This document shows, piece by piece, positions 1-4,957 of a stretch of DNA of 8,687 nt. The notes beneath the pieces were generated by a model that was not told the DNA's origin, searched no databases, and saw only the letters and a list, made by a program, of their open reading frames with translations. This DNA is from Lactobacillus delbrueckii. Its GTDB lineage: Bacteria > Bacillota > Bacilli > Lactobacillales > Lactobacillaceae. Position 1 is the stretch's first letter. Each line of letters opens with the position of its first letter. The stretch spans positions 1-8,687 of the forward strand of contig SFHY01000047.1 of assembly GCA_004556255.1 (NCBI GenBank), written 5' to 3'. The position numbers and the translations under genes were made by a program.

Positions 1-143
1 TAAGTGCGAAGCCCCCCTCAAGATGAGATTTCCCATTTCTTCAAGAAAGTAAGACACCTCAGAGACGATGAGGTAGATAGGCCGGGAGTGGAAGAGCCGT
101 GAGGCTTGGAGCGGACCGGTACTAATCAGTCGAGGACTTGACC
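1..143 (+). rRNA. 23S ribosomal RNA, 3' end (partial)
   Basis: The opening bases match the final part of domain VI of Gram-positive 23S rRNA, including the near-terminal stretch GACCGGTACTAATCAGTCGA followed by GGACTTGACCAA. Only about the last 143 nt are present; the rest lies upstream of the window. The exact mature 3' end is uncertain by a few bases. It is followed on the same strand by a 5S gene and a tRNA cluster, the usual Firmicutes rrn order. Open frames across this stretch are incidental. Confidence 0.95.
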
Positions 144-189
144 AAAAGAGCAAAGCAATGAAGGTTTTGACTTGGAAGAGATATTTAGT

Positions 190-209
190 TTTGAGCGTGC
201 AAGCTCAAA
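190..209 (+). other. 23S-5S spacer hairpin (likely rRNA processing site)
   Basis: TTTGAGC at 190-196 pairs with GCTCAAA at 203-209 around a 6-nt loop, in the roughly 70-nt spacer between 23S and 5S rRNA. No T-tract follows, so it is not a terminator. A stem just ahead of 5S rRNA is commonly part of the processing signals of the rRNA precursor; that role is inferred from position. Confidence 0.5.
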
Positions 210-214
210 GAGAG

Positions 215-331
215 TGCGGTGGCAATGGCAAGAAGGATACACCTGTTCCCATGCCGAACACAGTAGTTAAGCTTCTTAACGCCGAAAGTAGTTGGTGGGA
301 AACTGCCTGCGAGGATAGGAAGCTGCCGCGC
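215..331 (+). rRNA. 5S ribosomal RNA
   Basis: About 117 nt. The ends pair as GCGGTGGC against GCTGCCGC to form helix I. The internal stretches CACCTGTTCCCATGCCGAAC and AGTAGTTGGTGGGAAACTGC are the conserved 5S core of lactobacilli and other Firmicutes. It lies 71 nt after the 23S end and 7 nt before tRNA-Asn, in the same transcript. The ends are set by helix I pairing and may shift by one or two bases. Confidence 0.95.
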
Positions 332-338
332 TTAACAT

Positions 339-411
339 TCCGCCTTAGCTCAGTTGGTAGAGCGCTTGACTGTTAATCAGGATGTCGTCAGTTCGAGTCT
401 GACAGGCGGAG
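339..411 (+). tRNA. tRNA-Asn (GTT)
   Basis: A 73-nt cloverleaf. The acceptor stem is TCCGCCT/AGGCGGA with discriminator G411. The anticodon stem CTTGA/TCAGG holds the loop CTGTTAA, with anticodon GTT at 372-374. The T-loop TTCGAGT is standard. The 3' CCA is not encoded. It starts 7 nt after 5S rRNA, so it is co-transcribed with the rrn operon. Confidence 0.97.
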
Positions 412-414
412 TAC

Positions 415-488
415 CGGGAAGTGGCTCAGTTTGGTAGAGCACCTGGTTTGGGACCAGGGGGTCGCAGGTTCAAATCCTGTCTTCCCGA
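415..488 (+). tRNA. tRNA-Pro (TGG)
   Basis: A 74-nt cloverleaf. The acceptor stem is CGGGAAG/CTTCCCG with discriminator A488. The anticodon stem CCTGG/CCAGG holds the loop TTTGGGA, with anticodon TGG at 449-451. The T-arm is GCAGG-TTCAAAT-CCTGT. No CCA is encoded. It is 3 nt from tRNA-Asn, so tRNA processing must separate the two. Confidence 0.97.
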
Positions 489-507
489 TCTCGCATTAAG
501 CGAACAT

Positions 508-579
508 GCGGAAGTAGTTCAGTGGTAGAACATCACCTTGCCATGGTGGGGGTCGCGGGTTCGAATCCCGTCTTCCGCT
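508..579 (+). tRNA. tRNA-Gly (GCC)
   Basis: A 72-nt cloverleaf. The acceptor stem is GCGGAAG/CTTCCGC with discriminator T579. Anticodon GCC at 540-542 sits in the loop TTGCCAT between TCACC and GGTGG. The T-arm is GCGGG-TTCGAAT-CCCGT. No CCA is encoded. The 19-nt spacer before it has a short hairpin (TCGC 491-494 with GCGA 500-503). Confidence 0.97.
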
Positions 580-595
580 TAACGCAGCAGCGTTA
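580..595 (+). other. Hairpin in the tRNA-Gly to tRNA-Arg spacer
   Basis: TAACGC (580-585) pairs with GCGTTA (590-595) around an AGCA loop, immediately after tRNA-Gly, in the longest gap of the cluster (35 nt). No T-run follows, so it should not end transcription. It may be a processing spacer. No function can be shown from sequence alone. Confidence 0.4.
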
Positions 596-614
596 GCAAA
601 CAGAATATTCCAGC

Positions 615-688
615 GCACCCATAGCGCAACTGGATAGAGTGTCTGACTACGAATCAGAAGGTTGTAGGTTCAAGTCCTACTGGGTGCA
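615..688 (+). tRNA. tRNA-Arg (ACG)
   Basis: A 74-nt cloverleaf. The acceptor stem is GCACCCA/TGGGTGC with discriminator A688. The anticodon stem TCTGA/TCAGA holds the loop CTACGAA, with anticodon ACG at 649-651. ACG normally needs A34-to-inosine editing by TadA to read CGU, CGC and CGA. The T-arm is GTAGG-TTCAAGT-CCTAC. No CCA is encoded. Confidence 0.97.
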
Positions 689-690
689 TC

Positions 691-763
691 GGAGGATTAG
701 CTCAGCTGGGAGAGCATCTGCCTTACAAGCAGAGGGTCACAGGTTCGAGCCCTGTATCCTCCA
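691..763 (+). tRNA. tRNA-Val (TAC)
   Basis: A 73-nt cloverleaf. The acceptor stem is GGAGGAT/ATCCTCC with discriminator A763. The anticodon stem TCTGC/GCAGA holds the loop CTTACAA, with anticodon TAC at 724-726. The T-arm is ACAGG-TTCGAGC-CCTGT. No CCA is encoded. It lies 2 nt after tRNA-Arg and 3 nt before tRNA-Asp. Confidence 0.97.
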
Positions 764-766
764 TAT

Positions 767-840
767 GGTCCATTGGAGCAGTGGTCTATCTCGCCTCCCT
801 GTCACGGAGGAGATCGCGGGTTCAAATCCCGCATGGACCG
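767..840 (+). tRNA. tRNA-Asp (GTC)
   Basis: A 74-nt cloverleaf. The acceptor stem is GGTCCAT/ATGGACC with discriminator G840. The anticodon stem CCTCC/GGAGG holds the loop CTGTCAC, with anticodon GTC at 801-803. The T-arm is GCGGG-TTCAAAT-CCCGC. No CCA is encoded. It is the last gene of the rrn/tRNA transcript and is followed within 10 nt by a terminator. Confidence 0.97.
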
Positions 841-846
841 TAATTA

Positions 847-875
847 AAGCAGCGACTTAGGTCGTTGCTTTTTTT
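847..875 (+). terminator. Intrinsic terminator of the rrn/tRNA operon
   Basis: GCAGCGAC (849-856) pairs with GTCGTTGC (861-868) around a TTAG loop. The flanking A and T bases extend the stem, and a run of seven T follows (869-875). It lies directly after tRNA-Asp and closes the stable-RNA transcript. Confidence 0.93.
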
Positions 876-918
876 GTTTCTATTGCTTTTTATTTCCAAG
901 GAATTGCTGATTGCAAAG

Positions 919-947
919 AGGAGAAAGATAAAAAATATCTTTTTCCT
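919..947. repeat. 12-bp inverted repeat abutting the rib promoter
   Basis: AGGAGAAAGATA (919-930) and TATCTTTTTCCT (936-947) are reverse complements apart from one position that could form a G-U pair, with a spacer of five A. The repeat ends 2 bp before the -35 box of the rib promoter. No T-run follows it, so it is not a standard terminator. It could be an operator or an upstream promoter element. The rest of the gap from 876 to 918 is AT-rich with nothing recognisable. Confidence 0.6.
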
Positions 948-949
948 GC

Positions 950-978
950 TTGACAGGGCTTTCAAAAACAGGTAACAT
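950..978 (+). promoter_or_regulatory. Sigma-70 type promoter of the rib operon
   Basis: A perfect -35 box TTGACA (950-955) is followed after exactly 17 bp by a -10 box TAACAT (973-978, 4 of 6 to consensus). Transcription would start near 985, about 15 nt before the first paired base of the FMN riboswitch, as expected for a riboswitch-led transcript. It is the only promoter-like pair seen between the tRNA terminator and ribD. Confidence 0.8.
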
Positions 979-999
979 AAGAAACGTGAATTGAATAAT

Positions 1000-1112
1000 G
1001 TTCTTCGGGGCAGGGTGAAATTCCCGACCGGCGGTAAAGTCCGCGACCCGCTATATGCGGCTGAATCCCAAGTGAGGGTACCGATAGTTAAAGTCTAGAT
1101 GGGAGACAGAAC
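1000..1112 (+). promoter_or_regulatory. FMN riboswitch (RFN element)
   Basis: The aptamer carries the hallmark RFN blocks: TCTTCGGGGCAGGGTGAAAT, then TTCCCGACCGGCGGTAAAGT, CCGCGACCCGC, ACCGATAGTTAAAGTCTAGA and TGGGAGA. The closing stem P1 is GTTCT (1000-1004) with AGAAC (1108-1112). One conserved position differs: TCTAGATGGG where the usual block reads TCTGGATGGG. RFN elements bind FMN and switch off riboflavin genes. Here the aptamer is followed at 1183-1210 by a terminator, so control is probably by transcription attenuation. A side hairpin CGATAC (1112-1117) with GTATCG (1133-1138) lies between the two. Confidence 0.96.
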
Positions 1113-1182
1113 GATACAATTTTTGCTATGTCGTATCGCTTATTTGGCGATGCTGCTATTTAATTTTGATATCGATTATTAG

Positions 1183-1210
1183 GCCTCGAGGATTTCCTCG
1201 GGGCTTTTTT
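1183..1210 (+). terminator. Riboswitch-controlled terminator (rib attenuator)
   Basis: GCCTCGAGG (1183-1191) pairs over 9 bp with CCTCGGGGC (1196-1204) around ATTT, followed by six T. It ends 10 nt before the ribD Shine-Dalgarno site. The left arm with the next base (1183-1192) can instead pair over 10 bp with TCTTCGGGGC (1002-1011) inside the aptamer. That supplies a ready antiterminator when FMN does not hold the aptamer closed. Confidence 0.9.
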
Positions 1211-1233
1211 CGTGCAATGAAAGGAGTGATTGG

Positions 1234-2289
1234 ATGGCATCAGATGAAGAATACATGCGTCTGGCGATTGTCGCGGCCCGCAAGGCTGGCAATGCTACCT
1301 GGCGCAACCCCAGAGTCGGCAGCTGCCTGGTCAAGGACGGCAAAGTCCTGGCGACTGGCTTCCACCAGCACTACGGCGGCTTCCATGCTGAACGTGATAC
1401 CATCTCCAAATTGACTCCGGAACAATTATCCAATTCCACTATTTACGTGACTTTAGAGCCTTGCTGCCACTACGGCAAGCAGCCGCCCTGCACCCAGCTG
1501 ATCATTGACAGCGGGATCAAGCGGGTGGTGGTCGGAGCAACCGATCCCCATTCCTTGGTAACGGGCAAGGGTATCGCTGCTTTGCGGCAGGCGGGCCTTG
1601 AAGTAAGCACTGGTCTTTTGGCAAAAGAAGCAAGCCGGCTGAATGACCACTACAACTACTTTTACCAAACAGGTTTGCCTTACGTGACTTTGAAGCAGGC
1701 CGTGACCCTGGACCACATGCTGGCTAAAAAGGGCGAGCGGACCGCGATTACAGGTGCTGAGGCCTGGGCCCGGGTCCACCAGGAACGGGCTGGTTACCAA
1801 GCTGTCTTGATCGGGTCAGAAACGGCGATTATCGACGATCCTTTGCTATTGACTAGCGTGGACCTGGTTCACCCGCCAGTTAGAGTTGTGCTGGACCGGC
1901 GGGGCCGCCTGCTTGATCACTTGGATTTGCGTTTATTTTCCGACAAGCGGGCTGAGACCTGGATTTTGACAGAAAATCCGGCTTTCTTAGAGCAGGACTT
2001 GCCAAAGCAGGTAAAGATTTTTGCCCTGCCGAATGGAAAAATCTCGACCAGCATAAAAATTCTGGCTGACCAAGGCGTGCAGAGCATTTACGCTGAAGGC
2101 GGGGCTCATTTGCAAGAGAGTCTGCTGGCCGCCGGCTTGGTCAATGACGTGATCAGCTATGTCGCTCCCCGCTTTTTGGGCCGGGGGACGGAAGCAGCTG
2201 TAGCCGCGGAAGCTCTGGACTTAAAGGATATCCAAATTAAGCAAGTCGGCGACGATGTAAGAATCTATGGGAGGATCAAGGATGTTTAG
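1234..2289 (+). CDS. ribD: Bifunctional riboflavin deaminase/reductase RibD
   Basis: This 351-residue cytoplasmic enzyme performs two steps. It deaminates the pyrimidine made by GTP cyclohydrolase II, then reduces the ribosyl side chain with NADPH. The N-terminal cytidine-deaminase-like domain (about 1-145) has the zinc site H51-A-E and P76-C-C-H-Y-G-K-Q-P-P-C86, with C77 and C86 as likely zinc ligands and E53 as the proton shuttle. The reductase domain (about 148-351) has the I-D-D-P turn at 200-203 and the E-G-G loop at 288-290. One departure is TLDH at 158-161, where this family usually has S/T-L-D-G. The start is set by AAGGAG at 1221-1226, 7 nt before ATG. It is the first gene of the rib operon, behind the FMN riboswitch, and its stop overlaps the ribE start by 8 nt, suggesting translational coupling. 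Confidence 0.96.
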   Translation: MASDEEYMRLAIVAARKAGNATWRNPRVGSCLVKDGKVLATGFHQHYGGFHAERDTISKLTPEQLSNSTIYVTLEPCCHYGKQPPCTQLIIDSGIKRVVVGATDPHSLVTGKGIAALRQAGLEVSTGLLAKEASRLNDHYNYFYQTGLPYVTLKQAVTLDHMLAKKGERTAITGAEAWARVHQERAGYQAVLIGSETAIIDDPLLLTSVDLVHPPVRVVLDRRGRLLDHLDLRLFSDKRAETWILTENPAFLEQDLPKQVKIFALPNGKISTSIKILADQGVQSIYAEGGAHLQESLLAAGLVNDVISYVAPRFLGRGTEAAVAAEALDLKDIQIKQVGDDVRIYGRIKDV

Positions 2290-2896
2290 TGGTTTGGTAA
2301 GCGGAAAGGCGCGGATTCAGCGCCTGGAGCAGGAAGGCAAGACGATCGTTTTGACGGTTAAAACGGTCCCGGAAAAGCTGGCCGGGGTAAAAATCGGCGA
2401 CTCAATCGCCGTCAACGGCTGCTGCCTGACGGTGGAAACTTTTTCCGAAGACAGCTTTACGGTAACCATGATGCCGCAGACTTTTGACAAGACGACTTTC
2501 AAAAATCTGCAGGCCGGCGACCAAGTGAACATGGAACGCAGCGTGCCAGTAGGTGGCCGCTTTGAAGGGCATATCGTAAGCGGGCACGTTGATGAGACGG
2601 TTGCTGTAACTGGAATTCAGCAAAACGAAAATGCCTTAGAGCTCCGCTTTTTCCTGCCGGACCGCTTGAAAAAGCAGGTTGTCCCGCAAGGGTCAGTGGC
2701 CATCAACGGAACCAGCTTGACGGTGATGAACACTGGTGATGACTGGTTCTCAGTTGGCCTGATCCCCCACACCCAGGATGAAACGAATTTATCTGGCCTG
2801 CAAGTCGGCGACCAGGTCAACCTGGAGACTGACGTGCTGGGCAAGTACGTGGAAGCCAATCTGGCAGCTTTTTTAAAAAATGAATTGGACAAGTAG
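2282..2896 (+). CDS. ribE: Riboflavin synthase, alpha subunit
   Basis: This 204-residue enzyme catalyses the last step, dismutation of two 6,7-dimethyl-8-ribityllumazine molecules into riboflavin and the diaminouracil precursor. It works as a trimer, often inside the RibH capsid. The sequence shows the family's two lumazine-binding repeats: 1-97, starting MFSG with V-N-G-C-C-L-T-V at 44-51, and 98-195, with GHIVSGHVD around 96-104, I-N-G-T-S-L-T-V at 141-148 and IPHT at 161-164. The second repeat has N142 where many homologues have D. I chose the ATG at 2282 over one at 2267 because MFSG is the conserved family N-terminus and GGGAGG (2269-2274) lies 7 nt upstream. The symbol follows Bacillus usage; the same enzyme is ribC in some species. 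Confidence 0.96.
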   Translation: MFSGLVSGKARIQRLEQEGKTIVLTVKTVPEKLAGVKIGDSIAVNGCCLTVETFSEDSFTVTMMPQTFDKTTFKNLQAGDQVNMERSVPVGGRFEGHIVSGHVDETVAVTGIQQNENALELRFFLPDRLKKQVVPQGSVAINGTSLTVMNTGDDWFSVGLIPHTQDETNLSGLQVGDQVNLETDVLGKYVEANLAAFLKNELDK

Positions 2897-2915
2897 AAGA
2901 CACGAGGAAATAAAG

Positions 2916-4094
2916 ATGGATGTCAAAAAGATTCAAGATGCAATTGCCTGGATGAAACAGGGCGGCCTGGTAATCGTGGCCGATGATGAAGACCGGGAAG
3001 CCGAAGGGGACATGATCGGTTTGGGCAGTAAGGTTACTCCGGAAAAAATCAACTTCATGACTAAGCATGCCCGGGGCCTGCTCTGCACCAGTATCGGCCG
3101 GGAGATCGCGGAAAGACTGGAACTGCCGCAGATGTGGCAGGATAACACGGACCCGTTCGGGACGGCCTTCACTGTCAGCGTTGACTACAAGACAACGACT
3201 ACGGGGATCTCAGCTTACGACCGGGCAACCACGATCAAGGCGCTCGCTGACCCGGATTCTAAGCCAGAAGACTTCTTCAAGCCAGGCCACTGCTTCCCGC
3301 TGGTCGCTAAAGACGGGGGAGTTTTGGAAAGAAACGGGCACACGGAAGCTTCAGTCACCCTGGCCAGACTGGCTGGTGAGGTGGAAGTGGCCTACATCTG
3401 CGAAATTTTGAAGGAAGACGGGCACATGGCCCGCCGGCCGGAACTGGAAGAAATCGCCAAGGAATACGACTTGCCATACTTCACGATCGCGGAATTGCAG
3501 GAGTACTGCCGGAGCTTCGCGAGTAGCCGGTCAGAATTCGTAAACCTACCAACTGACTACGGTGATTTTGAAATCAAGGATTACGGCAATGGCAACTTGG
3601 TGATTAAGAAAGGCGATATTGCCAAAAATGAGCCGGTAATGCTGCGGATACACTCCAAGTGCCTGACCGGGGACGTCTTTGGCTCCAAGCGCTGCGACTG
3701 CGGCCACCAGCTCCACCAGGCCATGCGGCAGATTGAAGAAAAAGGGTCCGGGGTTATCCTCTACCTCAACCAAGAAGGACGGGGGATTGGCTTGACCAAC
3801 AAGCTTCGGGCTTATGCCCTGCAGGACCAGGGGCACGATACTTATGACGCCAACCTGCTTTTGGGCTTTGCTCCAGATGAGCGTAAGTATGACGTGGCCG
3901 CCAAAATGATCAAGGATTTAGGGATTAAGCAGGTACAGCTTTTGACCAATAACCCGGACAAGATCAAGCAATTGGAAGAGGCCGGGGTGGAAATTACCGA
4001 CCGCCTGCCCCTGGAGATGGCGGCAACGGATGAGGACCGCAGATATCTGGAAACCAAGCGGGATCGTTTTAAGCACATGTTAGTCAGTTTATAG
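2916..4094 (+). CDS. ribBA: Bifunctional DHBP synthase / GTP cyclohydrolase II
   Basis: This 392-residue fusion feeds both branches of riboflavin synthesis. The N-terminal DHBP synthase domain (1 to about 200) makes 3,4-dihydroxy-2-butanone 4-phosphate from ribulose 5-phosphate. It has the acidic metal site D23-D-E-D-R-E-A-E-G-D32, GHTEA at 141-145 and CEI at 162-164. T148 replaces the Asp usually seen in E-A-x-V-D-L. The C-terminal GTP cyclohydrolase II domain (about 205-392) opens GTP. It has the zinc cysteines C249, C260 and C262 in K-C-L-T-G-D-V-F-G-S-K-R-C-D-C, the block QEGRGIGL at 286-293 and LLTNNP at 342-347. Both domains look intact. The start follows the family N-terminus and GAGG at 2904-2907, 8 nt before ATG. 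It begins 19 nt after the ribE stop. Confidence 0.97.
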   Translation: MDVKKIQDAIAWMKQGGLVIVADDEDREAEGDMIGLGSKVTPEKINFMTKHARGLLCTSIGREIAERLELPQMWQDNTDPFGTAFTVSVDYKTTTTGISAYDRATTIKALADPDSKPEDFFKPGHCFPLVAKDGGVLERNGHTEASVTLARLAGEVEVAYICEILKEDGHMARRPELEEIAKEYDLPYFTIAELQEYCRSFASSRSEFVNLPTDYGDFEIKDYGNGNLVIKKGDIAKNEPVMLRIHSKCLTGDVFGSKRCDCGHQLHQAMRQIEEKGSGVILYLNQEGRGIGLTNKLRAYALQDQGHDTYDANLLLGFAPDERKYDVAAKMIKDLGIKQVQLLTNNPDKIKQLEEAGVEITDRLPLEMAATDEDRRYLETKRDRFKHMLVSL

Positions 4095-4109
4095 TGAGGA
4101 AGAAAAAAG

Positions 4110-4574
4110 ATGGCAGTAATTCAAGGTGATTTTAAGCAAGTCCACGGCAAGGTAGCGATCGTGGTATCCCGCTTTAACGAGCTGGTAACCAAGAGCCTGG
4201 CGACCGGCGCGGCCGAGACTTTGCTTAAGTTTGGAATCAAGGAAGAAGATATTGATACTTACTGGGTGCCGGGGGCTTTTGAACTGGGCTTTGCGGCTAA
4301 AAAGCTGGTCGATTCCGGCAAGTATGACGGGATCATGACTTTGGGAGCAGTGATCAAGGGCGAGACCGACCACTACGCGATGATTATTAACAATGTAACC
4401 AGCGCGGTCATGGAATTGAACCTAGCTGGCAAGGTACCGGTGACTTTTGGCATGCTGACGACGGAGAATATCGACCAGGCCTTGCAAAGATCCGGCTTGA
4501 AGGTCGGCAACGAGGGGAGCGCGACTGCCCAGAGCTTGCTGGAAATGATGAGCCTGCAGAAAAAAATCGGCTAA
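4110..4574 (+). CDS. ribH: 6,7-Dimethyl-8-ribityllumazine synthase
   Basis: This 154-residue enzyme condenses the pyrimidine branch product with the four-carbon product of RibB to give lumazine, the substrate of RibE. In bacteria of this type it usually forms a 60-subunit capsid. Substrate-binding signatures are visible: RFN at 21-23, VPGAFEL at 53-59, GAVIKGETDHY at 79-89 with catalytic H88, FGMLTT at 113-118 and K-V-G-N-E-G around 131-136. Length is normal. A GAGGA at 4096-4100 precedes the ATG, and the gap from ribBA is 15 nt. It is the last gene of the operon. No terminator lies directly behind it, so the rib transcript probably continues to the terminator at 4881-4917. Confidence 0.97.
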   Translation: MAVIQGDFKQVHGKVAIVVSRFNELVTKSLATGAAETLLKFGIKEEDIDTYWVPGAFELGFAAKKLVDSGKYDGIMTLGAVIKGETDHYAMIINNVTSAVMELNLAGKVPVTFGMLTTENIDQALQRSGLKVGNEGSATAQSLLEMMSLQKKIG

Positions 4575-4584
4575 CCTCTAAAGC

Positions 4585-4598
4585 TTGCAAGCGCTTAA
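4585..4598 (+). promoter_or_regulatory. cre-like site (CcpA) on the -35 box
   Basis: TTGCAAGCGCTTAA fits the palindromic cre consensus WTGAAARCGYTTWNN with one mismatch (C for A at the fourth base). It covers the -35 box, so CcpA bound here would block polymerase. A similar element, sharing TTGCAAGCG, lies at 6032-6044. This is a pattern match only. Confidence 0.45.
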
Positions 4599-4613
4599 CT
4601 TTTGTGCTATTAT
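4585..4613 (+). promoter_or_regulatory. Sigma-70 type promoter of the putative RNA
   Basis: TTGCAA (4585-4590, 4 of 6 to TTGACA), exactly 17 bp, then TATTAT (4608-4613, 5 of 6 to TATAAT). The start would be near 4620. It begins 10 bp after the ribH stop and no protein gene follows on this strand, which suggests that the product is RNA. Confidence 0.7.
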
Positions 4614-4657
4614 CCTAAGTAGAGAAAGTACTTTCGAATATCGTAACGAACCTTATG

Positions 4658-4719
4658 GAAAGGGCGTATGCGAATGACAGAAAAGATGGTTGATGAATGA
4701 GCCTCCTGAAAGGGCGTAT
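4658..4719 (+). repeat. Direct repeat GAAAGGGCGTAT, two copies 50 nt apart
   Basis: The copies are at 4658-4669 and 4708-4719. Each is preceded by CCT (4651-4653 and 4702-4704) that can pair with AGG inside the repeat (4661-4663 and 4711-4713), so each copy can form a small hairpin followed by GCGTAT. The pattern suggests two similar modules in the putative RNA. Confidence 0.6.
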
Positions 4720-4880
4720 TTGTCAGTTTGCTGTCGGCAAGACCAAGGCTAAGGCAGCAGTCGCGATTTAGCGGGAAAGCCTTCCGCGCAAGGGTGTTCT
4801 GTTTGTGCACAGCGACTGGGCCGATCAAGAATGACGACTTGCCGGGCAGTTTGTAATAAAATTGAATATTATTGGCATAA

Positions 4881-4917
4881 GGGGCTTCGCGTTAGTGTTG
4901 AGACGCGGGGCCCTTTT
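4881..4917 (+). terminator. Intrinsic terminator of the putative RNA / rib operon
   Basis: GGGCTTCGCGT (4882-4892) pairs over 11 bp with ACGCGGGGCCC (4903-4913), including two G-T pairs, around a 10-nt loop. TTTT follows. It is the first strong terminator after ribH on the plus strand. Confidence 0.85.
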
Positions 4918-4923
4918 ACTGTT

Positions 4924-4955
4924 AAAAAAGCTGACAAAGTCAGCTTTTTATTTTT
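4924..4955. terminator. Bidirectional intrinsic terminator
   Basis: AAAAAGCTGAC (4925-4935) pairs with GTCAGCTTTTT (4939-4949) around AAA, an 11-bp stem with A/T runs on both sides. On the minus strand it lies 8 nt after the stop of the LysR gene and ends that transcript. On the plus strand it backs up the terminator at 4881-4917. Confidence 0.88.
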
Positions 4956-4957
4956 GT

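Larger units (their letters stand above)
4619..4917 (+). ncRNA. Putative structured non-coding RNA, family unknown
   Basis: About 300 nt with its own promoter and a strong terminator and no credible reading frame. Several helices can be drawn by eye. GAAAGTACTTTC at 4624-4635 is a perfect palindrome. Bases 4671-4679 pair with 4721-4730 (9 bp, one bulge). Directly adjoining, 4731-4741 pair with 4838-4849 (11 bp, one bulge). Inside that, 4753-4755 pair with 4820-4822 and 4758-4764 pair with 4812-4818, and a GCGG/CCGC hairpin sits at 4771-4787. The 12-mer GAAAGGGCGTAT occurs twice. I could not match it to tmRNA, RNase P RNA, SRP RNA, T-box leaders or common riboswitches. 6S RNA cannot be excluded. 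It might also be just the 3' UTR of the rib transcript. Confidence 0.55.

Noticed and set aside
158..860. Short plus-strand open frames at 158-376 and 639-860
   Set aside because: They run through 5S rRNA and tRNA genes, lack ribosome binding sites, and their peptides are translations of conserved tRNA sequence.
690..875. Integration (att) site at the tRNA cluster end
   Set aside because: No duplicate of any tRNA 3' end, integrase gene or composition change was seen downstream within the window.
2267..2281. Upstream ATG at 2267 as the ribE start
   Set aside because: It would place the Shine-Dalgarno GGGAGG inside the coding region and add residues before the conserved MFSG N-terminus.
2880..2915. 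Upstream ATG at 2880 as the ribBA start
   Set aside because: It overlaps the end of ribE, has no binding site, and adds residues not seen in the family. The ATG at 2916 has GAGG at the right distance.
4655..4771. Mini-ORFs in the putative RNA (ATG at 4655, 12 codons; ATG at 4697, 24 codons)
   Set aside because: Neither has a Shine-Dalgarno sequence at a useful distance. The second product is basic and plausible-looking, but nothing supports translation.
4610..4828. 72-codon minus-strand frame in the ribH to LysR gap
   Set aside because: No ribosome binding site or recognisable protein features, and it covers the self-complementary stretch better explained as structured RNA.
4619..4917. Assignment of the RNA to RNase P RNA, tmRNA or SRP RNA
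   Set aside because: The RNase P GAGGAAAGTCC block, the tmRNA tRNA-like ends and tag frame, and the SRP GGAAGCAGC-type loop are all missing on both strands.
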